Notes: generated by a model from the sequence alone, not told the origin. A DNA stretch of 64,000 nt from Aphrophora alni (GCA_963513935.1 OY740765.1:119045362-119109361), one strand, 5' to 3'. Shown: positions 33,265 through 45,440, numbered from the stretch's first letter. Program-made: numbers and translations.

Positions 33265-33425
33265 TTAGGGACTCATTTCAGCGAGTACGGATGGCAATCC
33301 CTAGGGAAAGTAGCTGACATACTTTCCCATGTAGTTTTTGGTTACATCCTATCAGGTCTTTACCAACTCTTGTTGTTTTTTGACGCTATTAGGGTATTCG
33401 AGAGCTAGATGGTCTATGCCCCCAC
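33265..33425 (+). repeat. Dispersed repeat B
   Basis: It starts TTTCAGCGAGTACGGATGGC, then ATGTAGTTTTTGGTTACATC, TACCAACTCTTGTTG and TGACGCTATTAGGGTATTCG. It abuts a non-LTR relic on the other strand. Confidence 0.65.
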
Positions 33426-33429
33426 ACAT

Positions 33430-33690
33430 CTTCTAAAACGGGGAACTCCCGTCTATAGATGAACCTCCAGCCTTAACTCCATTAGGAAGTACTGCATACG
33501 AAGGTGTTAAAGAGTTATCTTCTTTACATTAATCTGGTATCCTCCCAGACTTCTACCGCTTTTGTGTATTATTGCACCTCATTCGACTAATATGTTAAGG
33601 GTCTCTCCTCCTCTTCTTGGCAGAATCTGCAGGTCCCATAGTGGTGATTTTGAGGGCAATGTTTGATGTGGTGCCTGAATTTATCTTTTA
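33430..33690 (-). pseudogene. Non-LTR retrotransposon, RNase H/C-terminal relic
   Basis: The minus strand encodes KDKFRHHIKHCPQNHHYGTC followed by RFCQEEEE. After a one-base shift it continues ETLNILVE. The C-R-F-C-x-E-E-E-T-x-x-H/N-I/L-L pattern is the typical cysteine-containing C-terminus of insect non-LTR ORF2 proteins that carry RNase H. It is fragmentary, frameshifted and interrupted by a stop. Confidence 0.45.
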
Positions 33691-33787
33691 ATGCCAAAAG
33701 ATAGTTTATTTAAACAAAAACATATTTCTAAAAATCAGCTTTCAAGATATTAAAGTTTTAAAGTTATATAACTGTCCCGGGTATCTA

Positions 33788-34711
33788 CAGGTTGTTCGGA
33801 AAATAACTCACCAAACTTTAAGTGGTTGTTACATGGGTCAAATGTGTGGCGCTAAGCCACAATTCAAATTGTCGCGGCAGGAAATTGACAGCAGTGATTC
33901 ATTTGCCTTGCGCAAAGAGATTGTACTTGCACGGTGACAGTGTGAGGCAGGTAGCAGAATCGAACAGTGACAGTTATTTTACCGGCGATCAATTAAAGTT
34001 TAAGAGCTATATTATCCTGAAAAATGGTCGGGTCTAAAGACCGCCAGGAATATGGATGATTAAGTGCTCGCGAATTTATTCCGTAATTGTATCAGAGCTA
34101 GTTATGAGGGACAACGGTTACGCTATCTTTGAACCAGACCACGTTTCCCCTTAACAAATTGTTAAGTAACTACTAGATTAGCATTTTAGACATAATTAAT
34201 TAATTGTTCAACTCATTATAAGCTGACCTGGAGTGTTAATTGAAATAATGGCTAATTAATTTAAGGGCCCACACGCATATCAAATCCACGAAATTCGACA
34301 TTTTTTCCCTAAACTACACCATATCATCGCAGAATGGTAGCGGAACCACCGCAAATGTGTTTTTAAAAAAATAATTGTACCTTTTAATATTATTAAGATT
34401 TCGAGTTGATATATTACTCAATCAACCTATACCTATATTAAGAATTGAATTTTTTATAAATTGTCTAAATGGTGACTGTTTGAATTTTTAATAATGCTTA
34501 TCTCTAAAACTATTAGCTTTACAAAAAATATAAACGGCAGCTATTTTTGAAAATAAAGTACGAATTTTTCGTATACTGGTATACCGTACCATGAAAAAAA
34601 GTATATACCAAATTTCGACTCAAAATCTCAATAGTTTTAAAAGCAATTTTCTTTATTTTAAACCATATAACAACCACTTAAAGTGTGGCACGACATTTTC
34701 TAAACACTCTG
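33788..34711. mobile_element. Foldback element with a disrupted left arm
   Basis: The ends CAGGTTGTTCGGAAAATAAC and ATTTTCTAAACACTCTG are inverted, and AAACTTTAAGTGGTTGTTAC pairs with AACAACCACTTAAAGTGTGG. Beyond about 50 bp the left side no longer matches the right arm (34380-34711). 33830-34330 therefore looks inserted or replaced. That inner part is GC-richer but holds no recognisable gene; the 71-codon frame at 33822 is unsupported. Confidence 0.55.
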
Positions 34712-34949
34712 TATATGAGCACAAATAGTCTTCTATACCAATTCCTAGCTTATTTCGTGTAGCCAGATGACAATGATGACGCCATGTCGAAAATAACTTA
34801 TTTGGTTTCATAAAACCGTGAAATGTGAAGATCAGTCAAAATACAGAATTCAAAATAGTTTTCTATTCTATACTAATCGTCACTGAAAATGTCATTTCGG
34901 TAGATGTCAATCAGAGGTGAATGAGAACTAAAATCTTTGAAAAGTTGTT

Positions 34950-35245
34950 GATTAATATCTAATTATTAAAGACTGTTATTTAGGTTCATTTTATATTTAT
35001 AACAATTATTTCCGAATATTTTCGCTCGTAATTTGCAATAACCTAAAACTAGTCGATTTTGAATAATTACGTATTTTATTACAGCTCCGGGATTGATTTT
35101 TTGAATTCTTACCGATAAAAATAAGCCCACGTACCAACTTTGATTAAAATCGGTCCACTCAATTGGGCTGTAGAGCATATACATGACAGACACATAGACC
35201 TCATTCCTAAAACCACGTTCTTGGACTTAAGGGACCTCAAAATGA
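34950..35245 (+). repeat. Dispersed repeat D copy
   Basis: It contains GATTTTGAATAATTACGTAT, TTGATTAAAATCGGTCCACT, TTGGGCTGTAGAGCATA and CGTTCTTGGACTTAAGGGAC, followed by CTCAAAATGACAGAC. It is the cleanest example of the D 3' end and lacks coding potential. Confidence 0.55.
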
Positions 35246-35434
35246 CAGACATCATTTAGAAATAAAATGTAGATTTAAATTCTCAATTTATATTAGCCAA
35301 AATTATCTATAGATATGTTTATCTATATTGTAATGTAATCTAATCAATGTATTTTAGCTAATATTTAGGTTTAATTACATCAGGAAACCGGTAAGTACAT
35401 CTAATTTGATAAAGGAGACTATAGGAGGCGTGGT

Positions 35435-36005
35435 CAATTAAAACCCCGTTGAATTTCATAAAAAAATTTAATTTTTAAATGTCGGCCATTTTAAACAGTT
35501 TTTTGTTCATATCTCGAGTGTTATTCAACTTACAACAGACAAAGTTATATAAAAAATGTGCAGATTTCAATTATGAATGCAACGATAGCCTAATCTAATC
35601 CCACCTCTCTACGATGATAAATAGCTATGTTATTGTGAAAAATGTAATTTTGAACTCTAACACCGCAATAAAAAACTGATATTTGAGAGGTCTGGGTAAA
35701 AGATATGTGATTACGAGATCAAGTAGGACCGAGTTCGCGACACGAGCGTAGCGAGTAGAAACATCTTCACACATGCACAGCTTCAAGGTCTGCCAGAGCC
35801 AGGACACTACAACGAAGCTTCAAAGCCCGTCAGTTGTACCTGTGTAAGAACCCCTCGATGTATCTATAAAATTTAAAGTTTCTTCCAACGCCCAGGAAAT
35901 CAACTTTTAAGCATTACATTTAGAGGATCTTCTTGTATTAGCCTACATTGTGTGATCGAGCTGGGTAAGTCCCATGATGAACCGCGTCAACTATTTTTAA
36001 TTTAG
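35435..36005 (+). repeat. Dispersed repeat A, sense copy
   Basis: Landmarks: AAAACCCCGTTGAATTTCAT, TTTAAATGTCGGCCATTTTA, CTCTACGATGATAAATAGC, CGCGACACGAGCGTAGCGAG, CAGCTTCAAGGTCTGCCAG, then TTTAGAGGATCTTCTTGTAT and CTGGGTAAGTCCC. The copy is fairly complete but has no lasting reading frame. Confidence 0.65.
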
Positions 36006-36480
36006 TACATATTGAAAAGTATTACATACTTGCTTTCTTACGCATATATTCTGAGTTTAAGATATTATGAAAAGAAAAGTTTTTTTTTTTGGAATCATGT
36101 TTATCCATCGTGTGGTTTAATAAATGCTTCGACGGATTTTAAATGAATTTTATTTGTGTGCATATTTTGATCATATCTCGAGAGTATTTTGATATAAAAC
36201 AAATTTTGGCGTAGCTGTTGTAAGAAAATAACGATTTTTTTTCTGAAAAGACTATAAAGATTTTGCTCAAGTACAGCCTCTAAAATTTTGTAATAGCTGT
36301 CTTTGTAACCGAAACGTCCTTAGCTCGTGGCATAATCTCATCCTCAGCGAAAGTCGTATTTAATAAAAATAGAGGTTTTAATTATGGCGGTCAAGTGGAA
36401 TTTTATTGTAAATTATTCCTGATCCATATAATGTTTAAATATTAAAATAACAAAGCGGAAATAAATATTTTATTTTATTT
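36006..36480. other. Unassigned; decayed repeat D-like pieces
   Basis: AATTATTCCTGATCCATATA near 36411 and CTCATCCTCAGCGAAAGTCG resemble other D copies. There is no gene. Confidence 0.35.
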
Positions 36481-37465
<985 letters not shown>

Positions 37466-37615
37466 TCGAAGAACAATTATACAAAATTTGATTAAAATTG
37501 TTCAATGTCTATGGGCTATCACTGCACATGTGACAGGACCGCACACTACATACAGACATTATTCTATATTATGCCACTTTTTAGGACTCAATGACCTCAA
37601 AACGGAAATATCTAC
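37466..37615 (+). repeat. Dispersed repeat D, 3' end feeding the minisatellite
   Basis: AAATTTGATTAAAATTGTTC, CTATGGGCTATCACTGCAC and TTTTTAGGACTCAATGACCT, then CAAAACGGAAATATCTACAA. The last segment is the progenitor of the tandem array that starts immediately after. Confidence 0.55.
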
Positions 37616-38860
37616 AAACAACTAACTTACAGATAGATTTTTTTTGGACTAAAGAATCACAAAACTGATATATCTTCAAAACTCCACATTCCTTTTTTTT
37701 GGACCAATGGTCTACAAAACTGACATACCTGCAAACAACTCTACATTACTTTTGTGGAATGAAGGTCCATAAAACGGATATATACTCAAAGAACTATACA
37801 TCAGTTTTTTGAACTAAAGGACAAAAAAAGATAAGTTTTTTGGAATCAAGGACTACAAAACGGATATATATTATCTTCAAATAACTCTATATCACTTTTT
37901 TGGACTCAAGGACTACAAAACTGTTATTCAGTATCTTTAAATAACTCTATATCGTTTTTTTGAATTCTAAGACTACAATACAGATATATCTTCAAATAAC
38001 TCTATATCACTTTTTTGGACTTAAAGAACCTATATCAATTTTTTGGACTTAAAGAGTACAAAACGGATATATCTTCAAATAACTCTATATCACTTTTTTG
38101 GACTCAAGGACTACAAAACGGATATATCTTCAAATAACTCTATATCGTTTTTTTGGACTCAAAAACTACAAAACTGATATATCTTCAAATAACTCTATGT
38201 CACTTTTTTGAACTCAATGACTACAAAACTGATATTCAGTATCTTCAAATAACTCTATATCGTTTTTTTGAATTCTAAGACTACAATACAGATATATCTT
38301 CAAATAACTCTATATCACTTTTTTGGACTTAAAGAACCTATATCAATTTTTTGGACTTAAAGAGTACAAAACGGATATATCTTCAAATAACTCTATATCG
38401 TTTTTTGGGCTCAAAGACTATAAAACGGATATATCTTCAAATAACTCTAAATCATTCTTTTCGACTCAAGGACAATAAAAGATTCACTTTATTTGGACTC
38501 AAGGACAACAAAAAGGATATTTCCGCAAACAATTCTACATCACTTTTTTGGACTGAAGGACAAAACATCACCTATTTCGACTCCAGGACAACAAAAGGAT
38601 ATGTCCGCAAGCAATTCTACATCAATTTTTGGGACTGAAAGACAACAAAACATCACCTTTTTTGACTCAAGGCCAACAAAAAGGATATGTCCACAAACAA
38701 TTCTACATCACTTTTTAGGACTAAAGGACAAAAACATATGCTTTTTCGACTCAAGGAAACAAAACTGATATGTCCCCAAACTACTATAAATCATTTTTGT
38801 GGACTCAAGGAGAACAAAAACGGACATATCCTCAATCAATTTTATATCAACTTCTAGCCT
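37616..38860 (+). repeat. Minisatellite, about 56-bp unit, with a 308-bp higher-order period
   Basis: About twenty diverged tandem copies of a unit of the form TTTTTTGGACTCAAGGACTA, CAAAACGGATATATCTTCAA, ATAACTCTATATCAC. A variant block carrying TATTCAGTATCTTTAAATAA at 37927 recurs 308 bp later (about 38235) with its neighbours in the same order, so multi-unit blocks were themselves duplicated. The last third is more diverged (CAACAAAAAGGATATGTCC). Two short frames within it are repeat artefacts. Confidence 0.9.
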
Positions 38861-39229
38861 TATCACATAACTTAGTCTTAAAATATGTATATTGGAAAAT
38901 AAACAATCACAAAAACGTGGTTCTGATTCTTTAAAATTTGGTGAATAAGGAATTGTAAAGATTCATCTATAATTTTATATTCTTAAGATAAATCTAGTTA
39001 AATTTACTGGTTTATGGTAGAAATAACAATTTGGCATTTTGTTTCAATAAATTAAGTTTTCAGCGGTCGAAAAACTTCTTTTTTTAAAGTATCATCTTAA
39101 CATGTAAAATGTATTTAAACATTCAATTTTCTATTTTTACGATATATTGTTCTAAATTTAATTTTTGATTTAATTTTAGTTTCAGAGATATACAAAATTA
39201 CCAGGTTCAGGAAACCTGTATAACATATA
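38861..39229. other. Unassigned AT-rich sequence
   Basis: No gene or recognised repeat is visible. Confidence 0.4.
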
Positions 39230-39400
39230 TTAAAACCAAAAAAATATGCCCCTTGATCTACCAATATAATTAACATTTCCTACAAGGCTCAAGAAATCAA
39301 CGTTTGGCCATTACATTTAGAGAATCTGCTTGTATTACATTGTATGATGGGGCTGGGTATGTAAATGATTGCGCCCGTTCATCTCTTTTTTTTCAATCCA
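39230..39400 (+). repeat. Dispersed repeat A, 3' end only
   Basis: CTTGATCTACCAATATAATT, CATTTCCTACAAGGCTCAAG, CATTACATTTAGAGAATCTG and TGATGGGGCTGGGTATGTAA mark the last approximately 170 bp of repeat A. Confidence 0.6.
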
Positions 39401-40165
39401 GTTGTGACCCACTTTATTAAGTTGTTAACAGATTACACTATGATTACAGCATTACAATGATTCATACATTAAGGCGTGTGAATCTACACGTGCTATGCGT
39501 GCATACTCAAAACCTAGTTCCCGCGATAGATTATTCTAGTGTGCGAGTTATGTTCTTTTCTATGGGTGAGATTCGAGTAAATTAAATTCCACGGAGTAAT
39601 TGTTTGAGATGGGAACTCGTTTAGATTTCCTCAAGGAAATGAACATTGTTAATTTAGAATCTATTAGAATAGAATAGACTCTAAATGTTTAATGCCATGT
39701 AAAATGTTTATCTAATATCTCAAAATTTTATTTTCTGCATCTAGAATAATATCTGATTTATTGTTATTATAAAGAAGCGGATTTTATTTTAGACACCTCA
39801 GCCTGAAATACCATTTTTATGTTGAATTTGGATTTTAAACGAGATTTTAAGTGTTTTTTATTCCTTAGTATTATTTCTATATTCTTACTCGTGTACGAGA
39901 TATAAGCCATAAATTTTTGCTAAAGTTCCGTTTAAAATACATGGGAATAATTTCTTAATACTGTTGTTTAATAAAGGTTATACATGTACTGTTATATGAA
40001 TACTGTTGAATTTAGGGTTTTATAATAGGCTACACATAAATAGTCAATATTGTAATTATTTATTGATTAATAGATTATTGTTTCAACATTTGTTATTTTA
40101 ACATTTAAGTGGATTCTATAAAAATAGTTGGGACACAATGAAAACTAGTCTTACAGCTGATGTTC
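39401..40165. other. Unassigned sequence
   Basis: No gene is seen. AATTTAGAATCTATTAGAAT and its near-inverse AATAGAATAGACTCTAAAT form a small hairpin at about 39650-39690. Confidence 0.4.
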
Positions 40166-40560
40166 AAAATGGTCACCGTTGTTGTATATACGGCATTGGC
40201 TCATACAAAACAATTATTGATCTTTATTAACGGTGTTATGGTGAATTTGAAAAACAAATCTCTCTAATTTTTCCTTTCACATCCTCGACCAAAGCATAAC
40301 ATCCTTTACAGAGTGAATTCTGTACCCTTTAAGAAAAATCAAGGGGCGTTAGGTCTGGGGACCTTGCCGGACAAAATATAGCCCTAATGTACCTAGCCAT
40401 TTTTCAGGAAAAGTAGTGATAAAAAACAGTACAACTATATCATTATTTTGAGCTGGTGCTCGGTCTTGCAGGTACATTAATTGCATCCTCCTATTAAATG
40501 GAAGGTCTTCAAATGGAGTTCATTAAAAGGTTTTCTAGGAATCTTAAATACCTAGCTCCT
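40166..40560 (-). pseudogene. Mariner/IS630-type transposase relic
   Basis: A minus-strand frame gives CPARSPDLTPLDFS, a stop, then frameshifted sequence including HSVKDVMLWSRM. P-A-R-S-P-D-L-T-P-L-D-F is the signature around the last catalytic acidic residue of this transposase group, followed normally by F-L-W-G-x-x-K-x-x-V-Y. Downstream pieces (MSQCRIYNNGDHFEH) resemble the usual C-terminal tail. The N-terminal two thirds are absent. Confidence 0.65.
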
Positions 40561-41040
40561 ATCTAGTTTCCTTTATTCAAGATTCTTTCCTATAAACCCC
40601 TAAATTCAACAGTATTCATAAAACAATACTTGTAAAACCGTAATTAATACAAGAGTATTAAGAATTTATTCCCATGATTTTAAACAGGATATTTCGGGAC
40701 TTACATCTCGTAAACGATTAAGAATTTAAAAAATTACCAAGGAAAAAAAAGCTTAAAACGTTCAAAATCCAAATTCAACATAAAAAATTGGGGGTTTCCG
40801 GAGGTCATTTTAAAGTTGGCCGTCATATTGGAAAATGGCAGTAAAATGTAAACAATTCAAATACACCATTTTATTTCGGAGTAAAAAGCAGGTGAGGTTT
40901 TTGTATTTGAAGTTTTTTGTAAATCTTATAATTTTAGAGAACCCAAAAGTGGCCCAGTTAAAAAGATACTTTTTACAAAAGTAAAGATACAAAAATAATT
41001 GTATCAAAAGCGAATAATCTCTCTGCCATCACAGCTTTAT
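40561..41040. other. Unassigned AT-rich sequence
   Basis: No gene is supported. TTTTAAAGTTGGCCGTCATA followed by TTGGAAAATGGCAG resembles the ATGGC box of the foldback elements. The 65-codon minus frame at 40810-41007 looks random. Confidence 0.4.
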
Positions 41041-41195
41041 ATAAAATAAAAGAAGAAAAGAACATAAATAAAATCCCCTAGCCTTCCAGTACTCTAACAG
41101 CGTCAAGGTCGGAAGAGAACAAGAGTTGGTCAAGAGAGAAACGATAGGAAAGAGATGGATCTTACCCAAGACAAGGTGTAGAAAGATAAGTTTCG
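41041..41195 (-). repeat. Dispersed repeat B, reverse copy
   Basis: AAAATCCCCTAGCCTTCCAG, TAACAGCGTCAAGGTCGGAA, AACAAGAGTTGGTCAAGAGA, GGATCTTACCCAAGACAAGG. The outer part is missing after GGTGTAGAAAG. Confidence 0.65.
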
Positions 41196-41224
41196 TCGCA
41201 CTCTGAATATTATATAAGTATATG

Positions 41225-41510
41225 TATATATACAGTGCGTTTCAAAAATAAGAGTCATAATTTTATAATTTATGGCATCAAAATAAAGAAAAAACTTTTT
41301 TTTAAACTTATTCCCGTTATTGCTTTGTTATTCGTCTGTCGGGGATTTTCTGATTTGTCGAAAAGTAATGATAACTTTAAAAACTATGAAGATTTCGAAT
41401 CGAAATTTGGTATGGAAATTTTTAAGACTATGTTTTACCAGATATCATATTTTATTATTGTCAAAATAGCGTAACTTTAAAATTGTTAATAATGAATATT
41501 TAAAAAAAAA
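41225..41510 (+). repeat. Foldback-type arm
   Basis: It starts TATACAGTGCGTTTCAAAAA, with the TA-CAG-GTGTTTC-like end of the group, then TCGTCTGTCGGGGATTTTCT and CGAATCGAAATTTGGTATGG. Its matching right arm was not located. The 79-codon frame at 41235 follows the repeat and is not a credible gene. Confidence 0.4.
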
Positions 41511-41559
41511 TTAACTTTTAAAATGTAAATGGTCACCATTTCGAAACTGGCGATTGTGC

Positions 41560-41975
41560 GAAATTAATTTACACGTTTCACTAAAATTTGAACGAAACCG
41601 GTACAGTCGATTTTGAGAAAATACGTATTTTATCAGACCAATGACAGATTCCCCCCCCCCGTTAACTCACGAATCAAGATAACGATTAGTACATTTTGTT
41701 TGAGTCCTTAGAGGTTTAAATTTTACAAAATCATACAAACAGAATTTGAGAAAATAGTAACTTTTGTGTTTTTTCCTTATGGGAGTTATCCTCCATTTTA
41801 ATGAAAAAGTAAATATATTTCCGAAGTATTGCCAAAATATGCCCATGCCTACATATCAAATTTGATTAAAATCGGTTAACGCGTTTGGGCTGTACTTACG
41901 ACAGACATAACACACTTTTTTGAATTTAGAACGCCTTGAATCGGAAGTATTCCCAAAAAACTAGAAATCCATTGG
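41560..41975 (+). repeat. Dispersed repeat D copy
   Basis: CACTAAAATTTGAACGAAAC, GTCGATTTTGAGAAAATACG, TTGATTAAAATCGGTTAACG, TTTGGGCTGTACTTACGACA and TTTTGAATTTAGAACGCCTT. A pure C-run lies at 41652-41660. Confidence 0.5.
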
Positions 41976-42494
41976 AAGAGAAATTCATATAGTAGACGAG
42001 AAAACTTCTAACCATCTCCAAACGTCATATGGTAAGTCCTTTCACTTTTTATGGGGAAAACACGTTATTGCTTCATTTCTAAGGGGGGTTAAAAGAGGAG
42101 ACTTTAATTTTTTAAATAGCAACCTCGTCGTGTGACATCATTTTGAAGGCCTAAGAAAAGAAAAAATTTATTGCTTTTAAAAATTATCTACGATATCTCT
42201 AACCAGAATTATGGGGGGCGACGACAACAACAACAAAAACGACGACGAGTCGAAAATGCCTTCCTCGATTTCTAGAAGGCATGAAACGTAAAGATCAGTA
42301 AGAAAAAAAATTAATAACAGCTGTAACGTATAGATTCGGCTAGGTCCTCAGGATTCAGATACCCGTACGACAGAGATGTAGTTTTGTTTGTTACAGTGTC
42401 TATTTTTTATTTTGGCAAAACCTAACTTTAATTTTAGACATGTTTGCAACGTCATATTATGTGGAAGAAAACTCCAATTTATTATTTGTATACC
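41976..42494. other. Unassigned; short ACAAC-rich patch
   Basis: A low-complexity run GGCGACGACAACAACAACAA at about 42218 is followed by ACGACGACGAGTCG. TTTCTAGAAGGCATGAAACG resembles a repeat A terminus. No gene. Confidence 0.4.
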
Positions 42495-42750
42495 CGGGAG
42501 GACCTCAATATAGGGAGTACGGACTTGGCAATCCCCAAAGCCTCTATTTGGATTTAACTTTTTGTCACGTAGTCATGAGCTAGATTCCTCCAATTCAACT
42601 TTCCTACTATGTGTTTCTTAACCAACTCTTGTTCTATTCCGACCCTGACGCTATTAGAATATTCGAGGGATAGAAGTCTTTATTTTATGTTCTTTTCTTC
42701 CATTTTCATATTAGACGGTGATGACCGAAAGGTTTTTCGCCTATAAAAAA
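42495..42750 (+). repeat. Dispersed repeat B, full-length copy
   Basis: GGGAGTACGGACTTGGCAAT, TTTTGTCACGTAGTCATGAG, TTAACCAACTCTTGTTCTAT, TCCGACCCTGACGCTATTAG, TATTCGAGGGATAGAAGTCT and GGTGATGACCGAAAGGTTTT. One of the best preserved copies. Confidence 0.75.
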
Positions 42751-43020
42751 CAAGGGGATATAATTATTTGTAGAAATTGGAAAAGTATTACTAATTTCAA
42801 TACTTCAGTTTTTAAGTAGTGTTTTCCTTCGGTAACATTGACAATATAAAATTTATATGTTATACAAATTATAATTTGTATATTCATAAATAAATTTAGT
42901 TTTTTTTTTTACATTTCGATAAGAAAGTGGATCAAAGTTCAATCTAAACGGTTGCACACTCTTAAAAGTAAATTGTATACAAAGATAAATATTTATATAT
43001 TACTAACAGTATACGAAGTA
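42751..43020. other. Unassigned AT-rich sequence
   Basis: No feature is recognised apart from a T-run at about 42901-42910. Confidence 0.4.
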
Positions 43021-43021
43021 T

Positions 43022-43890
43022 ATACGGAAAGTATGTAATCATCCAAAATTTCGACTCAGTTGATTGACTGATCCTCAAGTTTCACGGGTTCAGGAAACCG
43101 AAAAATTGATTTACGACATGCCGCCGCTCCGTCGTCGTTGCCTGTACGTACACACGATAGCTCGATAGTACAATAGGATGATAGTACGATGGTATGATAG
43201 CATGATAGTACGATAACATGATGGTACGATGGCATGAGAGTATGATAGTAAGACATTATGATAGCACTATAGTATGATGTAACGAGAGTATGATAGCAAG
43301 ATACCATAATAGTACGATAGCACGAGAGTATAACAACACGATACCATGATAGTACGATAGCATGATAGTACGATAGAATGATAGTACGATAGCACGACAG
43401 TATGATTGCACGATAGCATGAGGGTATGATAAAACGAGCATATAATACGCGAGTGTGATATCACGACAGCACGATAGCATGATTCAATTCTGCATGCAGT
43501 GGTAGCATCCACATCTCTTTAAGAGACAAATAGCAAAATTATTGTCTCACATGTAGTCCGTACCCTGATTTCTCTTGATATTCGTGAGAACCGACTTGGC
43601 GGAGTCATCACCGACACGAACGTAGCGAGTGAAGGCTCTTTAATATATTTTCAGCTACTGGAACTCATTGGGCCTAGTCGACGTCAAGAATTACGAGGTT
43701 CAGAAAACATGATAAAAACTTTTAAACAAACTACCCAACTGAATATGAGCAGTACAATTTAACATTTCTTACAAAGCGCAAGAGATTAACTTTTGGGCTT
43801 TACATTTAGAAGGTCTGTTTGTATTACACTGTGTATAGGGGCTGAGTAAGTACCTTAATGGCGTTCATTAAATTTTTCCATAAGTAATAG
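43022..43890 (+). repeat. Dispersed repeat A, copy carrying a minisatellite
   Basis: 5' part: AAAATTTCGACTCAGTTGAT, CTCAAGTTTCACGGGTTCAG, CCGCTCCGTCGTCGTTGCCT. After the expanded array (43160-43490) the 3' part resumes with TCACCGACACGAACGTAGCG, AATTACGAGGTTCAGAAAAC, AAACTACCCAACTGAATATG and TTTAGAAGGTCTGTTTGTAT. Confidence 0.65.
43160..43490 (+). repeat. Short-period tandem array (about 10/20-bp unit)
   Basis: Dozens of diverged copies of GATAGTACGA / GATAGCATGA alternate, giving a loose 20-bp period (GATAGTACGATAGCATGATA). It begins where the repeat A sequence reads ACGATAGCTCGATAG, so it evidently expanded from that segment. Minus-strand frames through it (rich in Y, H, L and S) are artefacts. 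Confidence 0.9.
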
Positions 43891-44035
43891 TAGCCTGTTG
43901 TACATATAACATCTGTATGCATGAATATGCGCATTTTATTTATAGTCAAAGTATTAAATCAAAGTATAGCATTTCTAGACAAGATTTTCCATTTATTTTA
44001 ACAACAAATCTATCTTTATTCTAAAACAAAGAATT
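43891..44035. other. Unassigned spacer
   Basis: AT-rich spacer between repeat A and the next minisatellite; nothing recognised. Confidence 0.4.
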
Positions 44036-44650
44036 AGCAGCATGATGGAACACGAAGATGAAGAAGAACTGATATTAAATAAGTAGAAAGATAAAGAAGA
44101 TCTGACCATAAACAAGGTCAGCAGATGAAGACGAACTAACAATAAACAAGTAGCAAGATGATGAATAACTAACATTACATAACGACAGAAGATGAAGAAG
44201 AACTGACCGTAAACAAAGATATAGGTGAAGAACAATTTACCATAAACAAGAAAAGAAGATGAAAAAGAACTTGTCATAAACATGGAGAGGAGATGAAGAA
44301 GAACTGACCATAAACAAGAACAGGAATTTTAAAAGATCTGACCATAAAGAACAACAAAATATGAAGAACTGATCGTAATTAAAGGCAGAAGATGAAGAAT
44401 ATTTGATCATAAATAAGGACATAAAAAGAAAAAAAGAACTAACCACGAAAAAGAACAGAGATGAAGAAAATCTAACTATAAAGAACGATGAACAAAATAA
44501 TGAACATAAACAAGGACAGAATGTGAAGAAGATCTGACCATAAGCACGGACAGAAGATGACGAATAACTGACCATGAACAGGACCAAAATATGAAGAAGT
44601 ACTGATCATAAACAAAGACTGAAAATTAAAAAGAATTTAGCTTCAAACAA
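44036..44650 (+). repeat. Purine-rich minisatellite, about 33-bp unit
   Basis: About 17 diverged copies of a unit of the form AAGATGAAGAAGAACTGACC then ATAAACAAGGACAG. The strand is strongly purine-rich. Unit length varies by indels. Two long minus-strand frames (43993-44283 and 44237-44587), rich in F and S, are read through the array and are not genes. Confidence 0.9.
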
Positions 44651-45204
44651 GGATAGGAAATAATTTGAGGAGGACTGACAGTAAAGGTTAAATTTAATTT
44701 ACTCTTCCTTCTCTATGCATAGGTAAATATTCAAATTAGATGCAGGATATAAATCACACGAGAGGAACGAGTCTTTAAACGCGAAAGCTGACAATCGCGT
44801 TCTCATGTGTAAATGTCAACCGTAAGGAATGACTATCCTCAAAACATAGTTAGATATTTAAGTAGGACTCGAAAGCTTTTGGGGTCAGCGTAGTCACGAG
44901 AACCAAAGTGTACCGACTCCGACGTGCACAATGTAGATACTCCGCAAATCCTAACCTTAACTACCGAAAGATACAATCTACCATATGGTGAACGTGAGAA
45001 ATCTCGAGTACACTCTTTGCTCCTGGATCATAGACCTTTCTGCGGAAGTGTGAATCCCTATCAGTGTTGCCACTAGAAATTTACAATAAGTAAAAATTTC
45101 TATTTTGTAACGGTATTTCTATTTTAAATATTGAAGATATTCAATCGGATTCTAGTTATCTTTAAAATGATATTAGTTCCGACAAGTTAGGATAAAATAT
45201 GTCG
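44651..45204. other. Unassigned, GC-richer patch
   Basis: About 44755-45070 is less AT-rich than its surroundings (GAAAGCTGACAATCGCGTTC; CCGACTCCGACGTGCACAAT) and matches no repeat described here. I see no open frame or splice structure. Confidence 0.4.
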
Positions 45205-45440
45205 GGCCAACAGGGGCTTACTATACGTACGTGGCAATCCCGAGGGCCCTTACTGTATCTACACCTTTTCCTTGTCGTCTTAGATTAGACTATTCTTCTT
45301 CCTAACGGGTGTCTCTTGGCCGATTCTTGTTCCTTTCAAACTCTGAGACTATTTGAGTGTTCGATGACCAAATGTCTTTATTTTATGTTCTTTCCTTCCT
45401 CATAACGCGATGTTGAATAACAGGTTTTCTGTTTTAAGCA
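45205..45440 (+). repeat. Dispersed repeat B, full-length copy
   Basis: CAACAGGGGCTTACTATACG, TTTTCCTTGTCGTCTTAGAT, TGGCCGATTCTTGTTCCTTT, GAGACTATTTGAGTGTTCGA, TTTATTTTATGTTCTTTCCT. Confidence 0.65.

Noticed and set aside
33822..34037. 71-codon frame in the inner part of a foldback element
   Set aside because: No recognisable domain; it begins in the foldback arm and shows no splice or promoter context.
38351..38768. Two repeat-protein-like plus-strand frames
   Set aside because: They follow the 56-bp minisatellite and stop or shift whenever unit length changes.
43160..43490. CRISPR-like array
   Set aside because: Units are contiguous short tandem repeats without unique spacers, and this is a eukaryotic genome.
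43056..43512. Three overlapping minus-strand frames rich in Y, H, S and L
   Set aside because: They read through the 10/20-bp tandem array, whose 10-base period gives periodic open frames.
43993..44587. Two Ser/Phe-rich minus-strand frames that look membrane-like
   Set aside because: They are the complement of a purine-rich minisatellite with variable unit length; no start context or domain.
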